Program-made: the position numbers and the translations under genes | Shown: piece after piece, positions 10,053 to 19,864 of the stretch | How positions within the stretch are numbered: the stretch's first letter is position 1 | How the letters are laid out: each line of letters opens with the position of its first letter | Notes under the pieces: model-generated | What the model was told of the DNA's origin: nothing | Databases searched by the model: none | Seen by the model: only the letters and a program-made list of their open reading frames with translations | DNA from: Climacium dendroides | Lineage: Eukaryota; Streptophyta; Bryopsida; Hypnales; Climaciaceae | NCBI GenBank assembly: GCA_950106755.1 | Contig: OX467083.1 | Span: 22,935,029 to 22,999,028 of the forward strand | Length of the DNA: 64,000 nucleotides | Direction: 5' to 3'

Positions 10053-13000
10053 CTATTCTGGAAGTGTGATCATGGCAGCCTGAAGTAGCAACAACTTCAA
10101 TTCATTGAAGCTATAGCTTGGTGCATGAATAAATTTGTCTTCATTGACATCCATCTTGCAAAAGTACCTGTACAAATAGTATAAGTGTTTGCAGTTCACG
10201 TACTGCTGCCGACCTCCAATTGCAGAAACTGCCATATTCACAAAGTCTGGGCATGTGCATGTAGGAAATTGGCCCATCGTAACTCTGTATGTATTTCTGT
10301 TAGAGTTTGACCCTGTCTCTAACTCCACAATTGCACCAAGGCCTGGAAAAGGGAGCAGTGTTACTCCCAAAATTTGTCCTTTAACATTGCCTGCGCTTTC
10401 CCACTTGTTCTGTTGCTCGGGAGTAGGCGCATTTGCAATCCTTCGAACTGCTTTGTTGTTCCTCACTGTTGGATACACATCTGAGTTTAGTGGCGGAGGG
10501 TTGTTATACAAAACCGGCTTGAATAGCTTAGACATGTAGAATAGCCGACGTAGTGATAGAATTGGTTGTTCTTGGAGGTGAAATCCGACATGTTGCAGCA
10601 ACAAGGTCTCTTCGCGGGTTAAGTTTGTTCCAGAGAGAACAGGCCAAACCTCTGGCACCTCTGGCCAATCCAAAACCCATTTGCGCTTTGTTCCCTTCAC
10701 GCATCGCTCAATATCATCCCAACAGAACCAAAAATCAGCCACCACCTCTCGCTTACTACCATATTCTTCTTTCCTGCCGCGATAAGTAGGAGCTGGAGTT
10801 CCCTTCTTTCCTTTTGCAATCTTGCTAATGCACTTGATGTTAGACCTGGACTGCTGAGCTTGACATCTTGCGTTGGATTTGTGGCTGATTCTAGCAATGT
10901 GCCAGTTGGATGCATCGCAGTCGCTTTCAAATGCTACATTCACATGCCCAGAAGTGTTTGCTTGAATTTGCTTACTTTTGTCTGGAGAAGATTGAGAAGC
11001 ATTCGTGGTGGATCGTGTTTTGACACGGGGTTGGAAAAAATTGATCTTGTCTGGTCTGTGTGAGTCTCCTGCATCACCGATGGGCACATCCAACTTCCTC
11101 TTAGTGCTCCTAAAGATTTCTTCTCCTTCCAAGTGTGGCACTCTAGTTCCCATGTTCTCTACCCTAGGCAATGTGTTCAGTGCCTCTGCAATTTTTTGGG
11201 GGTCTCTGCTTCTTCTTGTAGCTCTCAACCTCAACTCCCCTTTTGATGGTCTTGATCTTGCTGCAGAACCTTTCAAGTATGCACGGTAGTTTGTCATTTG
11301 CATCCAAGCACGGATACTATCATCACATGTAGCATCGAACAAGCTGTTGCCTCGCTTCCCGGACATTTGTAGCCACTTGTTATGCACCGTTTTGGATAGA
11401 TTGCATGATGGCAAATCCAACATCTCCTCCAAATTCAATTTCTGAATTTTGTAATCAAAGGTATAACAGAGTTAATAACAAATATTCACCACCGTTGTAA
11501 CTTGTAGCATCTTCATAAATAATTTTCATTACTTTTATAGTTCTATACGACGAAAGACAAGTACTAACTTCTGATAGTAGAAATCTACTGCTACCGCCAA
11601 ACACCACACATCTAGCCTACTTAAAAATCCAAACCAAAAATAAGTGAAAACAATTATGAAATGCAACTATCAATTCAGGTTTAGGGACACAAGTTACAAG
11701 AATCAAAGGGGTCCCCTCCCCACCTCCGACACATGCCTCGGATCCGAGGCACGTATTGGAGGTGGGGAGGGGACCCCTAAGTTTTATTTCCCAAGAGAGA
11801 AAATTGGGCATATTTTATCAAAAAAATTTGAGAGAACTATAACTGTTGCCCCTATTAAAATTTAATTTAGACTCTTCCATTTAGAAAACAGGTAAGGCCT
11901 CATCCAATGGACTATTCATGTCTCAAATCAAAGGCATGTTTTCCTACTGTGTGAAGCGTCCCAACTTCTTGATAAATAGAAATAAAATGTAAAACTTAAT
12001 TAACAAAAAGAAGTTCAGAAAAAGTTCTTTATGAAGTACAAAGAACATCATCATGCAAAGTGAGCTAGAGATTCCTGAGCACTTAAATACATTTGCGGAC
12101 AAAATTGACTCACCAAGTCCATGAAGCCTCCCCATTGACGGTATCTGAAATGCCAGAAAGCAAGCCAATGGTCCAGGTGATGTAAGCCTTCTTCGTTGGC
12201 CGCACCAGATGACAACCACCAAGACCGTATTGCGAGATAACGGACCTCTGCTTGGTCTATATTCTTTGAATCTTTGTATTGCTTGCACAAAGTTAAATGT
12301 TGTTGTTGAAATACTTCCTTGATGTACTTTTGTGTGTGCTTGTGAAGAGAGGTACTCCAATGCAATAAGCATGTCCGCTCACGATTCTCCATTTCAACAT
12401 TGGCAAAACTAGTGTCATACACTATCCGCACTGCATTCCAATTGGCCATGGCACTATCTGCCATGAATCCCTTGAAGTTGGGGTTTGCTACTCCGTGGCA
12501 TTGCATAACCGCGTTCAAACTCCGCCAAAACTGTACCTGCACTTTGGTATCTTCGGATTGCATATCGCACAGTGCAATCGTCATCACCTTTTTGTAGTTG
12601 GTATCATACACGTGGCAAGCCATTGTGGTCCACTCCTTTACTTGCTTCACGTGGTCAAATATTAACCACGCATTCTGCAGATCCCCATCCGGTTGCATTC
12701 GCTTCACGAGGTCGACTCCACTTCCTGGTCCCTCGGTGAGCATCTTGAAAATGTAAACCTTCTCTTTGCCTTGACCTGGGAAGACACTGTCATGTATGAA
12801 CTCAAACTTGGACTCCTTCTTCAAGGTCATGATGTTGTCAATTATCCCTCCTTAGTTGTTTGAGCAGAAAGAAGAGCTGACATTTTGAATACTTGGACTA
12901 CTCAAGTATTGGAAGCGGTCCATGACCTCTTCCATTTTGTCAGCTTTTAGCATCTGCTTCTCTCCATTTCCATTGTGGAATAAATAGCTTCCGAGGAAGT

Positions 13001-14321
13001 CCTTACTAGCTGAGAGAGTGATTGTAGAGTTTGTGGCCGTGGGTGTTTTTGCCACTTCTTCTACAATGAGTCCGTATATTAGGGTGGTAGAGTCCCTGTA
13101 CATGCCTGTAGCAACCGGGTGGCCATGCTCTCTGAAGTGAATAGCCGCCCTCGTCATTTCAGGGTTTTTAGAATACACAAAATATATCCTAGCCTTGCAT
13201 GCGCCTAGACACTGGGGAGCCAACTTGCAAACCTTGCACACTAGAGTGGAGTCCTTTGGGGGGGCTTCACCGGGGGCGAAAGGGAACACAGTGTAGCCAC
13301 TCCACTCAGTTTCGTTTTTCTTCGAAGCTCTCTTCATATACTCACAATTGGCATTCTCACAAGCAAGATGGCCAGCACATTAGGACTTACGAAATGTTAG
13401 GTTGTCGGAGTTCTGGATATTGGTAGTCATAAGCTTGCACCATGGATGTCCATCATAACGTTTGTCCATTCCCTCCAAATTCTTGGCTCCCGACGAAGAT
13501 GAACATGCCCCACAAGGAGGCAATTCGAAGATGACATCTCCGTTGAAAACTGCTAGAAGGAATGGAACTCTTTGGTGCTTCACTGTGCTCAAATCCATAG
13601 CGGACAACTCGTTCCGAGAGCGCTGCATACTACCAAGTCGCTTCAGACACTCCATAATGCTTTTCCTGGTTTCAACAGGATGGGGCGGTGGGGGGAGTGA
13701 GAATGAGGAATTGGAAAGGCTTCTTGACAAGCTTCTAGATGAGGATTTTAGCATAGTGGGCTGGACAGATGCCATGCAGAATGAACCCTCTTCTCTTTGA
13801 GCACTAATATTGGGGGATTCACCTTCAGATTCACTTGACAACTCTATGATTGGATCTAACTTCTCCTCTTTCACAACAAGAAGCTTGGAAGGCATATGTA
13901 GCACACTTGGAACATCTGTCGACGGACTGGGTGACACAGTGTGAGTAGTGACTGGCATATTCACGGTAGAATTATCTGACTGTCGACTTTGGATTTCTGT
14001 TGACGCACCTAGCATGGAGAGTGGAAGTCCGTATGCTCTGTAATTTCCTGGACTAAGATACCAACAATGTGTCCCATCATCATCAGACCTCACTACCAGA
14101 ACATATTGAATCACTTCGCCAGTTTTGGACATTTTCTCCTCCTCAACGTAGATGGACGTTTCTACAAACCTAAAACGGACGTGCAGAAGGTGACTAGGAA
14201 CTCTAGCGTGACCACCATGAACAATTGGGAACACTACAGGTATATCATAACCGTCTACTCTAATGGAAGCCATCTTTGCAGCAAAGGGAGAATGTGAAGG
14301 AACAAGGAGAAGCCCAAGCAA
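10053..14321 (-). pseudogene. MULE-type transposase-like gene with SWIM zinc finger, decayed
   Basis: A long reading frame runs from 14321 down to 12051 (about 757 codons), broken by only two TAA codons (13380-13382 and 12852-12854). It holds a basic/Ser-rich N-terminus (IIELSSESEGESPN), a Cys/His-rich putative DNA-binding module (CAGHLACENANCEYM, LVCKVCKLAPQCLGACKARI, FREHGHP) and a MULE-like catalytic core (VYDTNYKKVMTIAL, FMADSAMANWNAV, then CLLHW). A second exon (about 11441-10053, after an AATTCAG acceptor) is open for over 460 codons and ends with a SWIM zinc finger, CTCPDF then VNCKHLYYLYRYF. Mutator-like transposases carry this core plus C-terminal SWIM order. The intron between them (about 12.05-11.44 kb) contains a hairpin element. 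Either TAA could come from CAA by one C-to-T change. It could be a domesticated or mobile copy; as it stands the first exon cannot give full-length protein. Confidence 0.7.
11707..11778. repeat. 72-bp hairpin with CCTCGGATCCGAGG core (family member 1)
   Basis: An inverted repeat centred on GGATCC at 11740-11745. The outer arms GGGGTCC and GGACCCC and the core TGCCTCGGATCCGAGGCA are shared with the three hairpins at 18.1-18.8 kb. The inner stem here (CCTCCCCACCTCC with its complement) is specific to this copy. It lies in the intron of the MULE/SWIM gene. Confidence 0.85.
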
Positions 14322-17300
14322 CCAAGAAGATGAGCTCTACAGCAAAAATGTATGGGTTCTCAATGATAGTGGTGCATCTTTGGTTTGTCCTATAGCAATC
14401 ATATGTTAAAACCAATTAGCAAAATCTTAACACCTATCTGCAACATCTTTGATATAATTTGAAACGATATGGCAGTTGAGATTGAAGAAAATTAATTAGT
14501 TCAAAGGTCATTTCAAATTCTTACGTGACTACTAAGCACAAAGAATACTCTAACAACATAGTGATACAGAGAAGTATGCCTCCCAAATAAATATTGGGAA
14601 CAGTACATTTAGGAATTCAATCAAAATTAATTACTTTAATAATTGAAATGCTCCTTACAAAAGCACTAGCACATATAGCTTGATATGAAGAGGCGAAAAT
14701 GAATCACAAAGAAATTTTGGTGACAATATATCCTGGAATCCACTCAATAGAAATTAGTTTTGTAATTAAAACCGCTCCTTAAAAAAGAACTTGCACAATG
14801 AGGATGACATGAATATGCATAATTGCACCCATCAAATTCTATTCCTTAAATTAATGATTGGCATATCTTGAAATTAATAATTATGCTAGGATGCTACGAA
14901 ATTTACTTTTGGGAAGATGTCATGAAGTAAGGCACAGTGAAATATTAGTGATGATGTGCAATACAGAAAATTTAGTCTCTAATAACACGAGGTACTAACC
15001 TCCTAAACAAAAAACATTGCCAATATAGAGAAATTTTTTATTACCATAATTTGATGACATAGCTAATTTTTAAACTACATTTTCACCTTGGACGCCTCCT
15101 TAATTTTAAGGTTCTGATTTAGTCAATTAAAATACCCATACCATAATACTGATTATTGTCTATGCAACTAAATGCATACACGATACACTAAGAACTTCGT
15201 TTATATTCATCCAACAACATTGAAGGCACTTGGTACTTTATTTCATAGATTGTGGGGTAGATTGCATGAAATCAAATCCAAATTTAAAATTCATGGTTTA
15301 AGAGCCCTTCAAATTCTAGGCAACCATAATTGGCAGAGCTCATTAAATGGGGAGCAATTCATGAATAGAGCAACACTAATAAGGATTTTTGGCACACCAT
15401 TAGAGGGAAGAACAAGTACTTTGTCAGAGTGAACGTTGTGCATTGAGAAAGTAGTTTCACCCTGTCAGGGTTTAATTTTAATGGAATCGGCGGTGCCCTC
15501 ATGTGTACTGACAGTCCTATTATGGTCAGGGCCAACCTATCAAAAAAGGATTTGACGGCTGACGTCCTTCACAGCCGAAGGTGCCCACAAACGAAGCAAA
15601 TTCGCATGTGTATTGTCATTGTAGATTCAAATTTTGGCGGCTATTGATAGGAATGCCTGGCCAAACGTATAAGGCTTCATGTGCTTCCTTTAGTTTTCAT
15701 TGTCTTCCGGTTGTTTTCAGTTCTGTGGTATAGTTGAGAGCGACGATGGCGATGCCCTCTATTTTCCCTTCATGCTTGTAGGGTGCGAGGTTAGTGAGGT
15801 TGTTTGTGTGAGGCCCAGACAAAGAAGAAAGAGACGAGGGTCCTTTTACTTTTCTTCAGCTAGAGAGCTAAAGCGGTCGAGGATGAAAAGAAGTATATGA
15901 GGAGCGCCAAAGTCTGAGGAGACATCGTCTCCAGATCTTCGTAGAGTTCTGTAGTTCGAGAGTGGGAGTATCGTCGGGCAAGAGGATGTCCCTGGTGAAA
16001 ATGTCCAACTTGTTGGAGAGGCCTCAGCAGACAGTTTGAGCTCTGGACGCGGGAAGAACACAGTCGACGTCTCAAATGTAAGCACAACATCTTTGTGTTT
16101 TCTTTAAAAACTATTTAGATCTCTTGGTTTCTTTCCAGTGAAAGAACTGTCTTCACTCTACTCCTCTAAGGAAAGCTTGTAGAGTCATGTGGCCTCCTTG
16201 TTTGTTCATGGACCAAAGTTGGAAGGATTGCAATCACATGCAAGTATATTGAGATTCACAGTAATAGTTTAGAAGAGGTAACTGCAGGGTTCATGGATGT
16301 GCTACAAAAGTTCAAGAATAGAGAGACTTCATTCGAAACAATTGTAACTCAAATATCTAGAACAACGATCGTGAAGAAAAACACTGTCAGGTTTTGCTAG
16401 AGTAGATTTTAAATGCTAAAATTAGGGACCTTGAAGACATGCACATACATAGTACTGGGTTTCTATAAGAGACCACTTGACCATTTCAAAATAGCCTTGT
16501 AAGTGCACCCTATAGAATCCAAGTAGAATCTGCAGTTTGTAAGTTCTAACGCACTTACAAATTTCAACCACATTAGTATTGCACTCTTTTTGTCAATACG
16601 AGAATGATACTGTTGTTATTTCCTATATGGAAAACCTCCAAAGAATGAAACTAACTTTCGTACTAGAATTCAGAAGACCAAAGTTTTGGGTACTATGACT
16701 TGTGAAATTTGAAAAAGCTTTAGCAACAGAGTTGTTTTCAATTTGAGTGTCGTTCTCATTGTGCCCCTCTTTGTCCCTGTTTCTTATATCACATGGAAGG
16801 TGACTTGAATTTTGTATAGCATTCAAGGTAAGTGTTTCAATATGCAGAAATTCTCTTTTGGGAAGTGTCTTCACTAAAGCTCTATAGAGACTAATGAAAA
16901 CAAAAAATTTGTAAAATCTCTTACAGTATCCAGGATGCTAATATGGGGATGACTTGAGGATTAGTCCCTACACTTTGAAGAGTTAATATACTTTCAAAAC
17001 CGTAAAATACAAAAAATAGGATTGACAATAAAGAGCGGATTTGCACCAGTAGAAATAGAATTCAATATGTGAAAGTTCTTGAACATATTCTCGTAAGCAC
17101 AGTTTCTTGGGGCTCAGTTCAATCTTCCTGATTTCATTTTTAAAATGTAGTGCACGATGGACGTAAGCTAGAATCTCCTGTAATATTTTGAGGACCTCCT
17201 GCTGGTGCACCTTGGTGAAACCAGGATCCGGAATTCTTAAGTTCGGCAAAAGTAACCGACGGTCTAATTTGGAATCACATATAAAAAAGTTTGGGCGTTC

Positions 17301-17329
17301 AATCTGGCCGTTCAGTTTGGGCATTCAGT
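14322..17329. other. Intergenic region, no confident gene
   Basis: 14.3-15.1 kb is AT-rich and shows nothing recognisable. ORFs at 15172-15432 and 15700-15900 (plus) and 15846-16090 (minus) have no family features and no proven splice partners. Similarly short minus-strand ORFs at 16.6-17.3 kb are unsupported. Confidence 0.3.
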
Positions 17330-17490
17330 GAGGCTATCTAGGAATCTAGTGTGCATGACTTCACCGAGGAAGCACGCCAAGGATCCAGCAATGTGGGTGA
17401 ATCCATGTCAGTCCACCGTAGAGGCTATCTGGGAATCCAGTGTGCATGACTTCACCGAGGAAGCCCGCCAAGGATCTAGCAACGTGGGCG
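17330..17490. repeat. Tandem duplication of about 90 bp
   Basis: GAGGCTATCTAGGAATCTAG (about 17331) through AGCAATGTGGG recurs as GAGGCTATCTGGGAATCCAG (about 17422) through AGCAACGTGGG. The two copies differ at a few positions. Both lie within the minus-strand ORF 17361-17753 or at its end, so the ORF's last part is a duplicated segment. Confidence 0.75.
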
Positions 17491-17753
17491 ACAAAATTAG
17501 AAACCACTGCATTTCCGGAGATAACCTCACCTGCTTCAAGCCTTATCTGGAATTCCGTGGTCCTCCGCGCTGCTCCATCCACATCGTAGCTGTACTCGAT
17601 GATTGACAGTGTGTGTGCACCTCCATTTGCAAACATTCTCGCATTCTCCCGAAGTCGGTCCGACAGTAGGTGTGGGAACTGAGCGAACTCTCGTGTGATC
17701 TGCAGAGTATGACGATGAGGAGCACCAGGAGCCGTGGCCGTGGAGGCATTCAA
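17361..17753 (-). CDS. Open reading frame of unknown function
   Basis: A 130-codon ORF with more protein-like composition than its neighbours (RENARMFANGGAHTLSIIEY, AEFV-like stretch VVSNFVAHVARSLAGFLGEV). No family was recognised. The local GC content is higher than in the flanks. The 3' end is made of the tandem duplication described at this site, so it may be a truncated exon rather than a complete gene. Confidence 0.2.
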   Translation of the reverse strand: MNASTATAPGAPHRHTLQITREFAQFPHLLSDRLRENARMFANGGAHTLSIIEYSYDVDGAARRTTEFQIRLEAGEVISGNAVVSNFVAHVARSLAGFLGEVMHTGFPDSLYGGLTWIHPHCWILGVLPR

Positions 17754-18132
17754 GAACCCGCTCCAGCCGCTGCACCGGCTCGAACAAAGGTAACCTTTCC
17801 CAGTTGTGTTGCTTGATGAGATTCGTAAGTCTGGTGCGTGAGTACGTTACGTGGAGCTTGAGTGTGGCGCGTAAGATCGCATGCGGAGCTTGAGTGTGTC
17901 AATGCTTAGATGGCATGAGTCATTCGCGAATCGCGCACTAATTCTTTTAGCTTGAAAGTGCTGGGGTCAGCCTTTCAGATTCACGCAATCGGCAAAGATT
18001 GAAGATTGATTTCCTTCTGCTGAACACTGTCGGCCACGGCAAAATTCCGTTCCACCTTGAGTGTCGAGAGAATAGGATCGTGCAGTACGGGCAAGGAATA
18101 TGTGCGCTCAAAGGCGAAAATTTAGAATCTAC

Positions 18133-18203
18133 GGGGTCCAACCGGGAGGCGCCGATGTAGCCTCGGATCCGAGGCACCTCCCGGCCCTCAACCACGGACC
18201 CCA
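18133..18203. repeat. 71-bp hairpin with CCTCGGATCCGAGG core (family member 2)
   Basis: Centred on GGATCC at 18165-18170. It has the family's outer GGGGTCC/GGACCCC and core, and a copy-specific pairing CCGGGAGG/CCTCCCGG. Parts of the stem between are mismatched, making this the most decayed of the four hairpins. Confidence 0.75.
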
Positions 18204-18420
18204 GTCTTTTCACAAAATTCACGTAAGACTATCCAACAAGCTCAATGAGATCTAACCGAATGAAACTGCTCGGAAGAATGCTCGGGGGATTTTTCGGGGG
18301 TTCAGTACGTAAGGGAGGAGCAAATGAGTTTTCGGGGGGAATCAGTGACGTCGGGGGCGGTTTGGGGAATCTGGACAGTTGGCCATGTTTTTTTTGGAGG
18401 CACCACCTGGACTGAAATTA

Positions 18421-18546
18421 ACTTGCACATTCTTTTTTTGAAATTTCTGGGGTCCTCGGAAGTCGGCCAAGTGGTGCCTCGGATCCGAGGCACCACTTGG
18501 CCGACTTCCGAGGACCCCAGAAATTTCAAAAAAAGAATGTGCAAGT
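18421..18546. repeat. Perfect 126-bp spacer-less palindrome (family member 3)
   Basis: Read base by base, the 63 bases from 18421 are the exact reverse complement of the 63 bases to 18546, with no loop; the centre is GGATCC at 18481-18486. Outward the symmetry continues imperfectly (GGACT near 18408 and AGTCC near 18547). It contains the family core TGCCTCGGATCCGAGGCA and outer GGGGTCC/GGACCCC, plus AT-rich terminal arms with a run of seven T/A. ORFs in both strands across it are read-through of the palindrome. Confidence 0.95.
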
Positions 18547-18707
18547 AGTCCGTGCATGCTCGTTTGAAACGCTGAGATGAGTTTTGGGTGCCTCGATTGT
18601 GAATTGACTGCAATAACTTGATGGAATCTGAAAACACGTAAGGAAGTTGCATGTGCACTCCCGGGGAGGAGGGAGTTTGTGTGCCTAGGGGAAGGGTAAT
18701 TTTTAAA

Positions 18708-18829
18708 AAGGATGTTTTTTTTTGGAAATTTCTGGGGTCCTGGGCAGTTGGCCAGGTGGTGCCTCGGATCCAAGGCACCACTTGGCCGACTACCTAGGAC
18801 CCCAAAAATTTCCCAAAAAAAATGTGCAA
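18708..18829. repeat. Hairpin of about 120 bp (family member 4)
   Basis: Nearly the same arms as member 3 (AAATTTCTGGGGTCC, GGCCAGGTGGTGCCTCGG) with several mismatches between arms, centred near 18768. It is followed by TGTGCAAGTTAATTTCAGTC, the reverse complement of the sequence preceding member 3 (about 18404-18428). Members 3 and 4 therefore form a larger inverted arrangement. A half copy (GGATCCAAGGCACCTCCC) lies near 19022. Confidence 0.85.
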
Positions 18830-19267
18830 GTTAATTTCAGTCCAGGCATGTCACTAGTTTTCTCTTGGCGCTCGTGACGGTCGCGGCGCTTGTGGCGCTG
18901 GTGACGCAAGTGGCGCTCGCGATTGCAGTGTAGCACTTATTGCCAAATTAGTGAAAAGGTCATTTTTTGTTGCTCTTTAGTAGGTTTAGCGGGGGTGGAC
19001 CAAATGACCTCTGAAGATTTAGGGATCCAAGGCACCTCCCATGGTTGAGGATTTAGGGCCCTAATACTGCCAAAAAGATTAAGGCATCCTGAATGAAAGA
19101 CAATATTTTGGATGTACATCTGTGGAGATGCCTAGTCCAAAATTTTAATTGACTTTGTTGGTGATGATCTTCACATTCACTTTTAGTTTTAAGGCTTGCT
19201 AGTTTAGATGTTTTTTTATACCCGTTTCAAAATTATATCTAACTCTATTATTGGTGCCTATCTTCAG

Positions 19268-19682
19268 ACAAGACGAGGCCAAGAAAGAGCTTCACCCACA
19301 GTGACACTTATTCAGACGCCAGTCAGTACTGAGGCAGAATCATCTCAGCCTCTTGCACCGTTGCAAGAGACTGAGATGGAGGTGTCAATCAAATTGGAGG
19401 ACAAGAACGTTGTCGGTGATCAACCAGAAGACGAAGAGGTATTGATTACTTTTGATGATGTCCTAGACGCTGTGGACAACTTCCATGACACATTTGAGAC
19501 CAGTGTGCAGAGTCAAGCGTGTGTTCAAGGACCTCAGAAGCGTGCACGCCACCATTCCCCACCATTAGCATCAGCTGAGACGGACGATTTAATTTCTGTA
19601 GTAGTGTCCGAAATTTTGGAGATCCAGTCTGCATCCTTTTGAGCTCAGAGTCGGATGAAGATGTAGAGATTGATTGACTCTA
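19268..19682 (+). pseudogene. Acidic ORF of unknown function, frameshifted at its end
   Basis: It follows a CTTCAG acceptor and reads TRRGQERASPTVTLIQTPVS, then acidic EDEEVLITFDDVLDAVDNFH and QKRARHHSPP. The frame stops at 19642, but one frame over it continues as LSSESDEDVEID and a natural-looking stop at about 19682, which points to a 1-nt shift. No family was recognised. It lies just upstream of the ParB/methyltransferase gene on the same strand and may be its 5' neighbour or a former upstream part. The SSES acidic motif also appears in the MULE/SWIM gene (ELSSESEGES), which may be chance. Confidence 0.4.
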
Positions 19683-19864
19683 GTGAGATACAGGGATGTA
19701 GTTCTTGAGATAGTTGCATTCCATGAAATCCCATTACAAGAATGATTGATTGTATTATCTATTGTTTCATTATGGAGTTCATCAATTTTTCAATGTCAGT
19801 ATGTCTCTACATTTATCTTGGCTATTTCAAATGTAATACAACTTCTCATGTTTTAAACTTGCAG

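Noticed and set aside
13338..13390. A short intron in the MULE/SWIM gene at the TAA codon (GTAAGT present)
   Set aside because: The frame is continuous through the site and the bases in question encode the conserved Cys cluster CAGHLACENANC, so a single nonsense codon is simpler than a 50-bp intron.
18421..18546. miRNA precursor
   Set aside because: A perfectly paired stem without loop or bulges and with relatives of different stems fits a foldback repeat better than a miRNA gene; expression data would be needed.
18302..18781. Long overlapping ORFs on both strands
   Set aside because: They are read-through of the hairpins: both strands give near-identical peptides because the DNA is palindromic.
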